A stretch of 64,000 nucleotides of DNA from Hydrogenophaga sp. (GCF_026125825.1 NZ_JAHCKK010000001.1:124001-188000), one strand, 5' to 3'; positions 33,076 to 39,560 are shown, numbered from the stretch's first letter. Numbers and translations are program-made. The notes: generated by a model not told the origin, from the letters alone.

Positions 33076-33494
33076 CGGCTGTAGGTCTGATTTGCTTGAT
33101 AGTCGCGATAAGCGATGGTGACACCCTCAAGGCCCGCTGCGGTGAGCCTGGTTTCTACGAGCACATGACCATTCGGATCAGCGCCATAGATGCGCCTGAG
33201 AAGGCCCAGGACTTCGGGACCGTGTCCCGGCAGCACCTGGCCGCGCTGTGCTTCCATCAGACTGCCACGATCACTCCAAAGGGCAAGGACAGGTACAGGC
33301 GGACCATCGCCGATGTCGAGTGCCAGGGGAAGGATGCTGGCCAGGCGCAGATCCGCGCTGGCCTGGCTTGGTACTACGTGAAGTACGGCAAGGGCTACGA
33401 GCACCTGGCCAAGATTGAGCGGGAGGCCCGGGACGCTGGGCGCGGAATGTGGTCTATGAAGGCGACGCCCCCTTGGGAGTGGAGGGGGCGGTGA
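33072..33494 (+). CDS. Staphylococcal-nuclease-like thermonuclease
   Basis: A 140-aa protein with the SNase fold marks: DGDTLKARC, TIRISAIDAPEKAQ (Arg35, Asp40 and Glu43-type active-site residues), KGKDRYRRTIADV (catalytic Arg87-type) and GLAWYYVKYGKGYEHL. It opens with TTG at 33072, overlapping the previous stop (TTGA). The short hydrophobic start is too weak to be sure of export. Coupling to a secreted protein suggests that both act on incoming DNA or in the envelope. Confidence 0.82.
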   Translation: MTAVGLICLIVAISDGDTLKARCGEPGFYEHMTIRISAIDAPEKAQDFGTVSRQHLAALCFHQTATITPKGKDRYRRTIADVECQGKDAGQAQIRAGLAWYYVKYGKGYEHLAKIEREARDAGRGMWSMKATPPWEWRGR

Positions 33495-33534
33495 GGCGTG
33501 CGCTTATCTCGTCGACACCGCATAAACTGGCTCT

Positions 33535-33957
33535 ATGGCAATCGAATTTCACCCCCAGCCTGGGACCATCCTTATCTGCGACTTCGACGGGCTCAGAGAT
33601 CCGGAGATGGTCAAGCGACGACCTGTCGTCACAGTCTCGCCCAGGCTGAGGAATCGTGGACGACTCGTCTCAGTCGTTCCCTTTAGCACGACCGACCCAA
33701 GACCTGTTTGCGACTATCACCACAGGCTTGTCGTTGACCCGCCCTTGCCGACGCCATACGACGCCCCTGCACACTGGATCAAGGCAGACATGATCTACAC
33801 AGTAGGATTTCAACGGCTCTTCGTGCCTCAGCTCAAGAAGGCGGCGGATGGAACTCGACAGTACGATTTGCGTCTTATCAGTGAAGAAGATCTGCTTCAA
33901 ATCAGGGCTTGTCTTCTTAGGGGAATAGGCCTAGGAGGTTTGACCGGCCACCTCTGA
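33535..33957 (+). CDS. PemK/MazF-like protein, orphan toxin candidate
   Basis: A 140-aa protein. The N-terminus follows the PemK/MazF pattern: PGTILICDFDGLRDPEMVKR (family: GDIVWVDFDP...), then RRPVVTVSP and VVPFSTTDP. These motifs define the beta-barrel RNase core. The C-terminal half (HWIKADMIYTVGFQRLF) also fits. No antitoxin gene with a DNA-binding or acidic tail lies on either side: upstream is a nuclease gene 40 bp away, downstream an RNA element. The +1 of that RNA lies 18 bp beyond this gene's stop and its promoter is inside the end of the gene. Confidence 0.78.
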   Translation: MAIEFHPQPGTILICDFDGLRDPEMVKRRPVVTVSPRLRNRGRLVSVVPFSTTDPRPVCDYHHRLVVDPPLPTPYDAPAHWIKADMIYTVGFQRLFVPQLKKAADGTRQYDLRLISEEDLLQIRACLLRGIGLGGLTGHL

Positions 33958-33968
33958 TTTGAGATAAT
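33940..33968 (+). promoter_or_regulatory. Near-consensus promoter for the structured RNA
   Basis: TTGACC (33940-33945), a 17-bp spacer and GATAAT (33963-33968) match sigma-70 consensus at 10 of 12 positions. The -35 box and most of the spacer lie within the last codons and stop region of the PemK-like gene. Transcription would begin near 33975. Confidence 0.75.
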
Positions 33969-33974
33969 CAGACC

Positions 33975-34108
33975 GTTCCCGCAAGGGGCACCCGCTCTGC
34001 CTAGGCATCGGGCTTAAGTCCTTCGATAGAAGGCCTCTGCGCATAGAAGATTGCAATTCGGCGCAGCGACTACCAGGCCTCACCCTCACCGGTGGGGCCT
34101 TTGCTTTT
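33975..34108 (+). ncRNA. Structured small RNA downstream of the PemK-like gene
   Basis: Between the promoter and a terminator there is no ORF but a chain of hairpins. H1 is CCC-GCAA-GGG (33978-33987, GNRA loop). H2 is CCCG...TGCC-TA-GGCA...CGGG (33991-34012). H3 is CCTTC-GATA-GAAGG (34020-34033). H4 is CTGCGC...GCGCAG (34037-34066). The terminator stem is AGGCCTCACC/GGTGGGGCCT (34075-34100). Almost every base is in a stem or a short joint. It could be an antitoxin RNA, a regulator in trans, or a cis element. Rfam lists a motif named after pemK, and I cannot tell here whether this belongs to it. Confidence 0.65.
34075..34108 (+). terminator. Terminator of the structured RNA
   Basis: A 10-bp stem (34075-34084 with 34091-34100, one G-T pair) with a 6-nt loop is followed by TTGCTTTT. 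Confidence 0.8.
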
Positions 34109-34109
34109 G

Positions 34110-34133
34110 AGCCCGCCCGAGCGGGCTTTTTTA
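34110..34133 (+). terminator. Second, tandem terminator
   Basis: AGCCCGC (34110-34116), CCGA loop, GCGGGCT (34121-34127) and a T run. It insulates the antirepressor operon from transcription arriving from the left. Confidence 0.82.
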
Positions 34134-34196
34134 CGCCCCTACCCCGGACACGTCCTCGCTGACGCGTCACTCTTTGCAATGAAGTGACGCCTGCAA

Positions 34197-34270
34197 GAAA
34201 CACCGTCGCTACTTTTTAAACTGCAATAGCAGTAACACTGTTTCTTAATGTATAGTAGCGGCACTGCTTC
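34197..34270. promoter_or_regulatory. Operator cluster and promoter region of the antirepressor operon
   Basis: Three related sites occur in this AT-richer gap. AGTAGCGGCACTGCTTC is at 34254-34270. Its inverted relative lies at 34197-34213 (minus strand AGTAGCGACGGTGTTTC). AGTAACACTGTTTC is at 34231-34244. They match the site at the cro promoter. TATAGT at 34251-34256 is a candidate -10 for the plus-strand genes, but no good -35 is seen. Confidence 0.5.
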
Positions 34271-34314
34271 ATCGAAGCGATGGCCTGACTGGCCGAAATA
34301 CATGGAGAGCATGC

Positions 34315-34710
34315 ATGAGACAAGAGGATCGTTGGAAGCACGAGACCGTCGAGTCCGATCTGATGAAGCTGCGCCTACTCGCGCGTCATGAAGGCGGCGA
34401 GCTAACCCCTGATTTCATTCAGATTTGGCTTGAAGACAACCGGCATCTGACTGAGCAGGCTGTTCGGCAAGCGTTCGCAGAGGGCCTGGCGGAGCGATCG
34501 ACAGGGATGCGCTGCCTCTGCCGGCAGTGCGAGCTAGACGTACAGCGCATTCAACGCCACGAGCAGTTGCGTGGTGAATACGGCCGGCGGCGATGGGACG
34601 AACTGCGCGCGGCCGGCATCGATGACTTGGAGATTCAGCGCCGTATCGACATCGAGATCGCCAACGGCGCCGCTCTGAACGGCACTACCCATCAGGAGGC
34701 TGGACGATGA
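34315..34710 (+). CDS. Hypothetical protein, first gene of the antirepressor operon
   Basis: A 131-aa helical, charged protein with GGAGAG upstream. A GMRCLCRQCELDV segment holds three close cysteines (a CxCxxC pattern) that could bind a metal. It overlaps the Rha/Ant gene by ATGA. Its promoter region carries the operator-like cluster, so it should be off in the lysogen. Family unknown. Confidence 0.6.
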   Translation: MRQEDRWKHETVESDLMKLRLLARHEGGELTPDFIQIWLEDNRHLTEQAVRQAFAEGLAERSTGMRCLCRQCELDVQRIQRHEQLRGEYGRRRWDELRAAGIDDLEIQRRIDIEIANGAALNGTTHQEAGR

Positions 34711-35381
34711 ACGACCTGACTTTCGCCGGTGCTACTACGTTGACCATGACCAGCCGTGAAATCGCTGATCTGACAGGCAAGCGGCATGACAACGTGCGTG
34801 CCGACATCGAAAAGATGGCGCTCGACCTTTCACTGAATATTCAGGAAAAGGCAGAACCGTCTGAAGGCGGGCGACCGCTGAAGATCTACCACCTCAACAA
34901 GAGAGAAACCTTGATTCTGGTTTCTGGGTACAGCGTTGTAACGCGCGCGCGCATAGTTGACCGCTGGCAGGAGCTGGAAGGGCAGTTGGCCCCAGCTCTC
35001 CCCAGGAGCTTTGCCGAAGCCCTGCGCCTGGCCGCCGATCAGGCTGAGCGGCTCGAAGCACAGCATCAGCAGCTCGAACACCAGCGTCCTGCCGTCGAAT
35101 TCGTTGACCGCTACGTGGAAGCACGCAGCGACAAGGGCCTGCGCGAGGTCGCAAAGATCCTCGGGATCAAGGAGCGCGATTTCATCGCTGAGCTGGCGCG
35201 GACAGGAGTGATCTTCAAGCAGGGCGCCAACTGGCTTCCCTACGCAGAACACCAGCACGCCGGCCGCTTCACGGTGAAGACCGGCGAAGCGAATGGACAC
35301 GCCTTCCACCAAATGCGATTCACGCCCGAGGGCGTTGCGTGGATTGCCCGGCGGTTCTCAAAACACAAGGAGCCGGCGTGA
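34707..35381 (+). CDS. Rha/Ant-type phage antirepressor
   Basis: A 224-aa protein with two domains. Residues 10-95 match the Rha family (LTMTSREIADLTGKRHDNVR, then YHLNKRETLILVSGYS). Residues 120-220 match the KilA-C/ANT domain (KGLREVAKILGIKERDFIAE, then MRFTPEGVAWIARRFS). Such proteins bind and inactivate phage repressors and can trigger induction, or block host processes. Its operon appears to be controlled by sites shared with cro and to lie beside two Arc-type repressor genes, as ant does in P22. Confidence 0.87.
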   Translation: MNDLTFAGATTLTMTSREIADLTGKRHDNVRADIEKMALDLSLNIQEKAEPSEGGRPLKIYHLNKRETLILVSGYSVVTRARIVDRWQELEGQLAPALPRSFAEALRLAADQAERLEAQHQQLEHQRPAVEFVDRYVEARSDKGLREVAKILGIKERDFIAELARTGVIFKQGANWLPYAEHQHAGRFTVKTGEANGHAFHQMRFTPEGVAWIARRFSKHKEPA

Positions 35382-35386
35382 CCGCC

Positions 35387-35932
35387 CTACTTGTCAGGAT
35401 TTTCAAGCGTCACGCGTCGTCTGCGCGTTGCAGGAATGTGCGTAAAGGCGTCCAGGCGTTCCCTGGCTTCAAGGTGCTCAAGTCGAACCCGTTCCAAGTC
35501 CGACTCCATCTCCCGAAGCCATTTGCGCTCCTCTCTGACCTTGGCTTGCAATCGGCGCGCCGACTCCATCTCTCCTCGGTCTTCTGCGGCTTCGGCATCA
35601 GCCTCCATGCTCTCCAAACGAGCGCGCTCCCGCTCCACCCTGTCGCGCTGCAAAGCTTCTTGCGTGGCAAGTCCCTGTCGGACGTACTGCAGGCGGTGCA
35701 ACGTCTCGTCCTTGTGGCGATCGGCCAATTGCTGCTCCAGGGCCGTCAGCATCGCCACGACAGTGGTTGGCGCACCCTGAGCAGGTGGATCAGCGCGCAC
35801 AACAAAGCTCTGTTCCAGGCGGTCCACCACTTCAGCGGTCAGCGACCGCTTGTTTTTCGCAGCGGCGGTGTCCAGCGCTTCCTTGAGTTCTTCAGGAATG
35901 CGCATGTAAATGGTTGGGTCAGTTCTAGCCAT
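35387..35932 (-). CDS. Arc-type ribbon-helix-helix protein with a long coiled coil
   Basis: A 181-aa protein. Residues 1-45 are an Arc-like ribbon-helix-helix (DPTIYMRIPEELKEALDTAA, then KNKRSLTAEVVDRLEQS). The rest is a long charged coiled coil (residues 55-165). It is transcribed toward the antirepressor gene and away from a second, smaller Arc-like gene, with a palindromic operator between them. The coiled coil is far longer than in Arc or Mnt, so it may bring DNA sites together or bind a partner. Confidence 0.8.
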   Translation of the reverse strand: MARTDPTIYMRIPEELKEALDTAAAKNKRSLTAEVVDRLEQSFVVRADPPAQGAPTTVVAMLTALEQQLADRHKDETLHRLQYVRQGLATQEALQRDRVERERARLESMEADAEAAEDRGEMESARRLQAKVREERKWLREMESDLERVRLEHLEARERLDAFTHIPATRRRRVTLENPDK

Positions 35933-35955
35933 CAGTCCCTGCGCGAAAAAAGCGC

Positions 35956-35984
35956 TTGCGTATCCTATGCACCGTGCATAGAAT
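35956..35984 (+). promoter_or_regulatory. Promoter overlapped by a perfect palindrome (Arc-type operator)
   Basis: CTATGCAC-C-GTGCATAG at 35965-35981 is a perfect 8-bp inverted repeat. It lies between TTGCGT (35956-35961) and TAGAAT (35979-35984), 17 bp apart, which point toward the 36031 gene. Extra half sites GTGCACAG and GTGCATAG follow at 35992-35999 and 36003-36010. Confidence 0.65.
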
Positions 35985-36030
35985 CAATCCCGTGCACAGA
36001 ACGTGCATAGACCACTAGGAGTGTAGACCA

Positions 36031-36201
36031 ATGAAAGCGAAAACCGGTGGCTCCAAGCCCATTCAGCTCCGTCTGGACGCTGAGACCCATCAAAAGCTGA
36101 TGCAGGAAGCCGCTCGACAAGAGCGCTCCATGACGTGGCTGGTGAACCGCATCCTGGCCGAGGCCATCAAGTCGATGCCGGCCCAACAAGCTACCCCCTA
36201 G
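36031..36201 (+). CDS. Arc-like ribbon-helix-helix repressor
   Basis: A 56-aa protein with the full Arc-type domain: a basic N-terminal arm, beta-strand KPIQLRLDAETHQKLMQEAA, then RQERSMTWLVNRILAEAI. Its size matches Arc (53 aa). It is divergent from the larger Arc-domain gene, and the palindrome in the 98-bp gap is its likely binding site. By analogy with P22 it would control the antirepressor region or its own promoter. Confidence 0.85.
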   Translation: MKAKTGGSKPIQLRLDAETHQKLMQEAARQERSMTWLVNRILAEAIKSMPAQQATP

Positions 36202-36212
36202 CCACAAAAGGC

Positions 36213-36246
36213 GAAGCCCCAACAGCTTGGACCCTGTTGAGGCTTC
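36213..36246 (+). terminator. Hairpin after the Arc-like gene
   Basis: GAAGCCCCAACAG pairs with CTGTTGAGGCTTC across an 8-nt loop with one mismatch. The T tract is weak (TTGATC), so it may be an attenuator rather than a full terminator. Confidence 0.45.
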
Positions 36247-36282
36247 TTGATCAACACCAGTGCGAACCAATGAAAGATCATT

Positions 36283-36819
36283 ATGAATTCTACGACTGAG
36301 CTTTACCCAGGTGAAGGCCTGCCCTTCATCACCGTTGCTACGGATGATTCAGGCCCAATCAACTTCCTCGACGTGAGAGCCGACACCTACTGCAAGGGCC
36401 TGGACGAAGGCATGCGCGCGGCTTATCGCCTGATGTGTGCTCGCGAGAAAGGCGTTCTCACCACCCATACCGGTGAGGTTGACGACGACCTCGATGGCAC
36501 CTTGCGCTACGCCATCGAGTTTGCTGCGAAGGTGCTGGGACAGGCTGGCGGTAGGGCAGACAACGAAGTCCGTGGCGCGGCGGTCGGTTTCCTTTCAGCT
36601 GTAACGCGAATGCTTGGCGATCTGGCGATGAGCGGCGCCTGGCGGACGACGATGATGAAGGATGTTGCCGACACCAACAACTTCAACCGCATTGAGTTTG
36701 AAGGGCATCTCGCGAGCAACGCCCGACTCGTGGAAGACGTGACTGCATCGGCCAACAGCTACTCGACCCACAACGCCAAGCGTGCGGTACAAGTGCGCAA
36801 AGCTGCGATCGCAGCTTGA
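36283..36819 (+). CDS. Hypothetical prophage protein
   Basis: A 178-aa mostly helical protein (GLDEGMRAAYRLMCAREKG, then YAIEFAAKVLGQAGG). It ends RAVQVRKAAIAA, and the next gene ends with the same AVQVRKA peptide, so the two may share a C-terminal signal or common origin. No known domain. It is read with the integrase-side genes. Confidence 0.6.
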   Translation: MNSTTELYPGEGLPFITVATDDSGPINFLDVRADTYCKGLDEGMRAAYRLMCAREKGVLTTHTGEVDDDLDGTLRYAIEFAAKVLGQAGGRADNEVRGAAVGFLSAVTRMLGDLAMSGAWRTTMMKDVADTNNFNRIEFEGHLASNARLVEDVTASANSYSTHNAKRAVQVRKAAIAA

Positions 36820-36831
36820 AGGGGCCAGGCG

Positions 36832-37713
36832 ATGAACCTACCTACTTTTGCCCCGGCTGCGCAGTCGATCACACCAGACACGCCCATCATGTTCGCCGGG
36901 CAAGCTGGCGCCACCATTGCTATGGATGCGTCCGGCGAGATCGAATCCATCACGATCATGCTGCAGAAGCTATCGCAAGACCTCGAAGACGCAGATGCCG
37001 GCTGCGCGATCAAAGCTCTAGCTATGCGGATCGATTCCCTGAACTCTCTTGTGATGTCGTACATGAGTGGTGAAGGCGAAGAACTGACCCTAACGCACTA
37101 CGGTGACGAAATGTGGGGCGGTTCGCTGGGAAGGGAATACGTTAACGCCACTATCGCAAGTGAAACTGAGCATGTGGTTCACGAAGAACACAAGAGGCCC
37201 AACGAGGCAACAGGCGGACATCTGATCGGCGAAAAGCGCGCCGCAGGGACTTATGTGATACCCGAATCGCAACAGCTCGCAGGAGGTGCCTGTCTCTCGC
37301 CACGAGCACTAGCCGACATAGAAGCATTCATTTCGACCGTCGAGAGTGTGTCCGACGTCTTCCTAAATGGCTGCGGTGAGCATGATGCATGTGTGGTCAA
37401 CATCCTAGATGCAGGCCAGCGCGGGTTTGCGATTGCCAAGGATGTGCAAGATTTTGACGACGCATGGCATCGCTTGGTTGAAGCCAAATCGCTCTTGCAT
37501 GGAGCGATTGCATTGGCCGAAAAAAGCGAAGGAACCGCGCTGGGCGCGATGGCCCTCCTGCACACTCTGAATGCTCATGCCGATACGCTCTCGGACAAGT
37601 TCGACGGAGGGGGGGTGCACTACAAGGAGCACCAACACACAGAATGCCAAGGCGGGTCAAGGTCGGCCGTGCAAGTTCGGAAAGCCACTTCACAGATGGC
37701 GGTGGCAGCATGA
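36832..37713 (+). CDS. Hypothetical prophage protein, two-part
   Basis: A 293-aa protein with two helical regions (residues 35-75 and 150-245) separated by a Gly/His/Glu-rich segment containing HYGDEMWGGSLGREYVN. The C-terminus carries SAVQVRKA as in the upstream gene. It overlaps the following gene by ATGA. Possibly a fusion of two small phage proteins; function unknown. Confidence 0.6.
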   Translation: MNLPTFAPAAQSITPDTPIMFAGQAGATIAMDASGEIESITIMLQKLSQDLEDADAGCAIKALAMRIDSLNSLVMSYMSGEGEELTLTHYGDEMWGGSLGREYVNATIASETEHVVHEEHKRPNEATGGHLIGEKRAAGTYVIPESQQLAGGACLSPRALADIEAFISTVESVSDVFLNGCGEHDACVVNILDAGQRGFAIAKDVQDFDDAWHRLVEAKSLLHGAIALAEKSEGTALGAMALLHTLNAHADTLSDKFDGGGVHYKEHQHTECQGGSRSAVQVRKATSQMAVAA

Positions 37714-38132
37714 GCGCTCTACCAATGGTCAAGGTCGCGCCCGGCGTGGTGAGCAGCTTCGACGGCATGCGCACCGTCTATTACGGCACCGACGAGGCCC
37801 TAATCGCGGCCGGGGTGGTTGAGCCGCACCAATTCCCCTCTCCTGCTGGCCCCAGGAAGTGCGTCATCAACCCCGATGGCTGGATCGCCCAGGCCGGCAC
37901 CGTAGCGAAGCGGCCCGGGCAGATGCAGGTAATCGCCAAGGTCTCGCCGAAGGGCACCCGGTACGAGGTGCGCGTGGTCCTCGCTGATTACGACCGACAG
38001 GCTATGACAGCAGGCACGACCGGGAAGCTGCGGTCGCGCAATGGCGCCGAATCGCATGTTGAAACTCGACCGATTCGCACCCATGCATGGCCGTTCCCGG
38101 TCAGCTATGGACGGCACCTGCCACTGACATGA
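37710..38132 (+). CDS. Hypothetical prophage protein
   Basis: A 140-aa protein from ATG 37710, which overlaps the previous stop. It is basic and beta-rich (GTVAKRPGQMQVIAKVSPKG, then TRYEVRVVLADYD) and seems to be a soluble single domain. It also overlaps the excisionase candidate by ATGA, so it belongs to the recombination-side operon. Confidence 0.55.
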   Translation: MSALPMVKVAPGVVSSFDGMRTVYYGTDEALIAAGVVEPHQFPSPAGPRKCVINPDGWIAQAGTVAKRPGQMQVIAKVSPKGTRYEVRVVLADYDRQAMTAGTTGKLRSRNGAESHVETRPIRTHAWPFPVSYGRHLPLT

Positions 38133-38347
38133 GTACGGGTGGATTTCTGAACAAAGAGGATGTGCGTCGGCTGGCACTAGGCCGCGCGCGTGCAGATGCG
38201 CAGGAGGCCTGGCTTAAGCAAGAGGGCATTCCATTTAAACGCCAGGGCAAAGAAATACTCGTGCTCTGGACCCACGTGCACAACTGGATTGAGGGTCGCC
38301 CGTCGCCCTCGTTCGTCGAGCCAGACTTTACGAGTCTGGAGAACTGA
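38129..38347 (+). CDS. Excisionase candidate (DUF4224-like)
   Basis: A 72-aa protein from ATG 38129. The body FLNKEDVRRLALGRARADAQ, EAWLKQEGIPFKRQGKEI and LVLWTHVHNWIEG follows the short winged-helix pattern of DUF4224-type proteins encoded just before integrases. It abuts the integrase start (stop at 38347 shares a base). It should bind near the att sites and bias recombination toward excision. Confidence 0.7.
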   Translation: MSTGGFLNKEDVRRLALGRARADAQEAWLKQEGIPFKRQGKEILVLWTHVHNWIEGRPSPSFVEPDFTSLEN

Positions 38348-39381
38348 TGCCCAAGATCACGAAATACCCTCGCCTGCGGACGCTCGTGCGCAAGGGTGCC
38401 AATGGTCAGCGATGGGTGTACTACTACTACGACATGCGGCACGAGGGAAAGGCTGACATCTCCCTTGGCAAAGACCACGCTGCAGCCCTGGCCAAGTGGG
38501 ACGAGATCCACAACAAGAGGCCGCTGACCAAAGGCACCATCGAAGAGGCCTTCAAGGACTGGGAAAGCAAGATTCTCCCAAGCTACGACAACCCGGACAC
38601 CCGCAAGATGTACGCGAAGGGCCTCCGCTGGCTGCGCCCGGTATTCGGTAAGTCCACCTGGGCAGCGGTGAAGCTTCCACACCTGATTCGCTATCTCAAG
38701 GGTCGAAAGGGCAAGACTCAGGCGAATCGGGAGATGTCCACCTTTCAGGTCGTATGGAGCTATGCGCGCATGCACGGCTTCACCGAGCTTCCGTGGCCCG
38801 CCGCCGGAATGGAGCGCTCTGGCTGGAAGAACAAGGAGTCGGCCCGCAGAGTCACCGTGACGGACGAGATGTTCGATGCGGTGTACGCGCAGGCTGACCA
38901 GGTGTTGAAAGACGCCATGGACCTATCCAGCGCGACCAGCATGCGGATAACTGACGTGAGAACGGTTCCGCTACCCCATGGCGACATCCTGCACCTGGAA
39001 GCGAGCAAGACCGGGAAGGAAGCCGACTTCGACGTGAGCCTGTCCGACGTGCTGCCGGAACTGCTCCGCCGCCGCAGGGCGAACAAGAAGGCCGAGCATC
39101 TGATGCTTCTGGCTGGCCCGTTCCGCCGCCCTGTCAGCTACAAACAATTGAACAAGCGGTTTGCAGAAGCCCGGGCCGCCGCAGTGGCGAAGGCGACGGC
39201 TCAAGGCAATCACGTCCTCGCAGCAGCATTGGCCAACATGATCCAACGGGACTGCCGCAAGTACGCTGCAAACCTGGCTCCGGACCTCGGGGAGGCCATG
39301 AAGCTGCTGCAACACTCGGACGAAAACACCACTAGGCGGCACTACCGCAGCAAAGTAGAGACCATTCGGCCTGTGAGGTGA
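38347..39381 (+). CDS. int: Phage integrase (tyrosine recombinase)
   Basis: A 344-aa enzyme. It has an N-terminal arm-binding part, a SAM-like core-binding domain (about residues 60-150) and a catalytic domain. Visible residues are Arg200 (SMRITDV), Lys221 (ASKTGK), RDCRK with Arg304, His323 (LLQHSDENT) and the nucleophile Tyr333 (RRHYRS). The first His of the usual HxxR box is Arg301 here, a substitution tolerated in several phage integrase groups. It points at attR 80 bp away. Arm-like repeats follow the stop codon. Confidence 0.92.
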   Translation: MPKITKYPRLRTLVRKGANGQRWVYYYYDMRHEGKADISLGKDHAAALAKWDEIHNKRPLTKGTIEEAFKDWESKILPSYDNPDTRKMYAKGLRWLRPVFGKSTWAAVKLPHLIRYLKGRKGKTQANREMSTFQVVWSYARMHGFTELPWPAAGMERSGWKNKESARRVTVTDEMFDAVYAQADQVLKDAMDLSSATSMRITDVRTVPLPHGDILHLEASKTGKEADFDVSLSDVLPELLRRRRANKKAEHLMLLAGPFRRPVSYKQLNKRFAEARAAAVAKATAQGNHVLAAALANMIQRDCRKYAANLAPDLGEAMKLLQHSDENTTRRHYRSKVETIRPVR

Positions 39382-39389
39382 TCCGAATT

Positions 39390-39422
39390 ATTGCGGAAAC
39401 GATTGCGGAAGTAGTTGCGTAA
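39390..39422. repeat. Integrase arm-type sites (three 9-bp repeats)
   Basis: ATTGCGGAA at 39390-39398, the same 9-mer at 39402-39410 and GTTGCGTAA at 39414-39422 repeat every 12 bp between int and attR. The related TTGCGGAAA occurs at 882-890, inside attL. Regular phased repeats at both ends suit arm-site binding by the integrase. Confidence 0.6.
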
Positions 39423-39460
39423 ACGCTACATAAAACGTAGCGCCGTACCAGCAAGGAAAC

Positions 39461-39506
39461 TGGTAGGCCGTGTTGGACTTGAACCAACGACCAAAGGATT
39501 ATGAGT
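39461..39506. repeat. attR: 46-bp direct repeat within the intact tRNA
   Basis: Identical to 750-795. It covers the CCA end through the anticodon of the tRNA gene, so the phage supplied this 3' half and restored the gene. Confidence 0.93.
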
Positions 39507-39537
39507 CCTCTGCTCTAACCAACTGAGCTAACGGCCC
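39461..39537 (-). tRNA. tRNA-Ile2(CAU)-type tRNA, phage integration site
   Basis: The 77-nt minus-strand gene has acceptor GGGCCGT/ACGGCCT, D arm GCTC-AGTTGGTTA-GAGC, anticodon loop CTCATAA (anticodon CAT), T loop TTCAAGT and an encoded CCA. A CAT anticodon can be initiator Met, elongator Met or Ile2. The body (TTGGTCG-TTGG-TTCAAGTCC and the acceptor) is closer to ileX-type Ile2 than to elongator Met in my recollection of E. coli sequences. The modification enzyme TilS would decide the identity. Confidence 0.88.
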
Positions 39538-39560
39538 GCTGGACGTGGATTGTAGGGGGC

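Larger units (their letters stand above)
750..39506. mobile_element. Complete podovirus-like prophage in tRNA-Ile2
   Basis: A 46-bp perfect direct repeat (750-795 and 39461-39506) bounds a continuous set of phage genes. These cover integrase, excisionase, CI/Cro immunity, replication, terminase, portal, capsid, ejection proteins, fibre and lysis. The right copy is part of an intact tRNA and the left copy is an orphan 3' half, the usual result of phage integration into a tRNA gene. All expected modules are present and their frames are open, so the element may be inducible, but nothing here proves that. No long tail tube or tape-measure gene is present. The P22/SU10-like head-neck genes and the ejection proteins point to a short-tailed phage. 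Confidence 0.93.

Noticed and set aside
33535-33957. A conventional type II toxin-antitoxin pair
   Set aside because: No small DNA-binding antitoxin gene overlaps or adjoins the PemK-like gene on either side; the nearest neighbours are a thermonuclease and an RNA.
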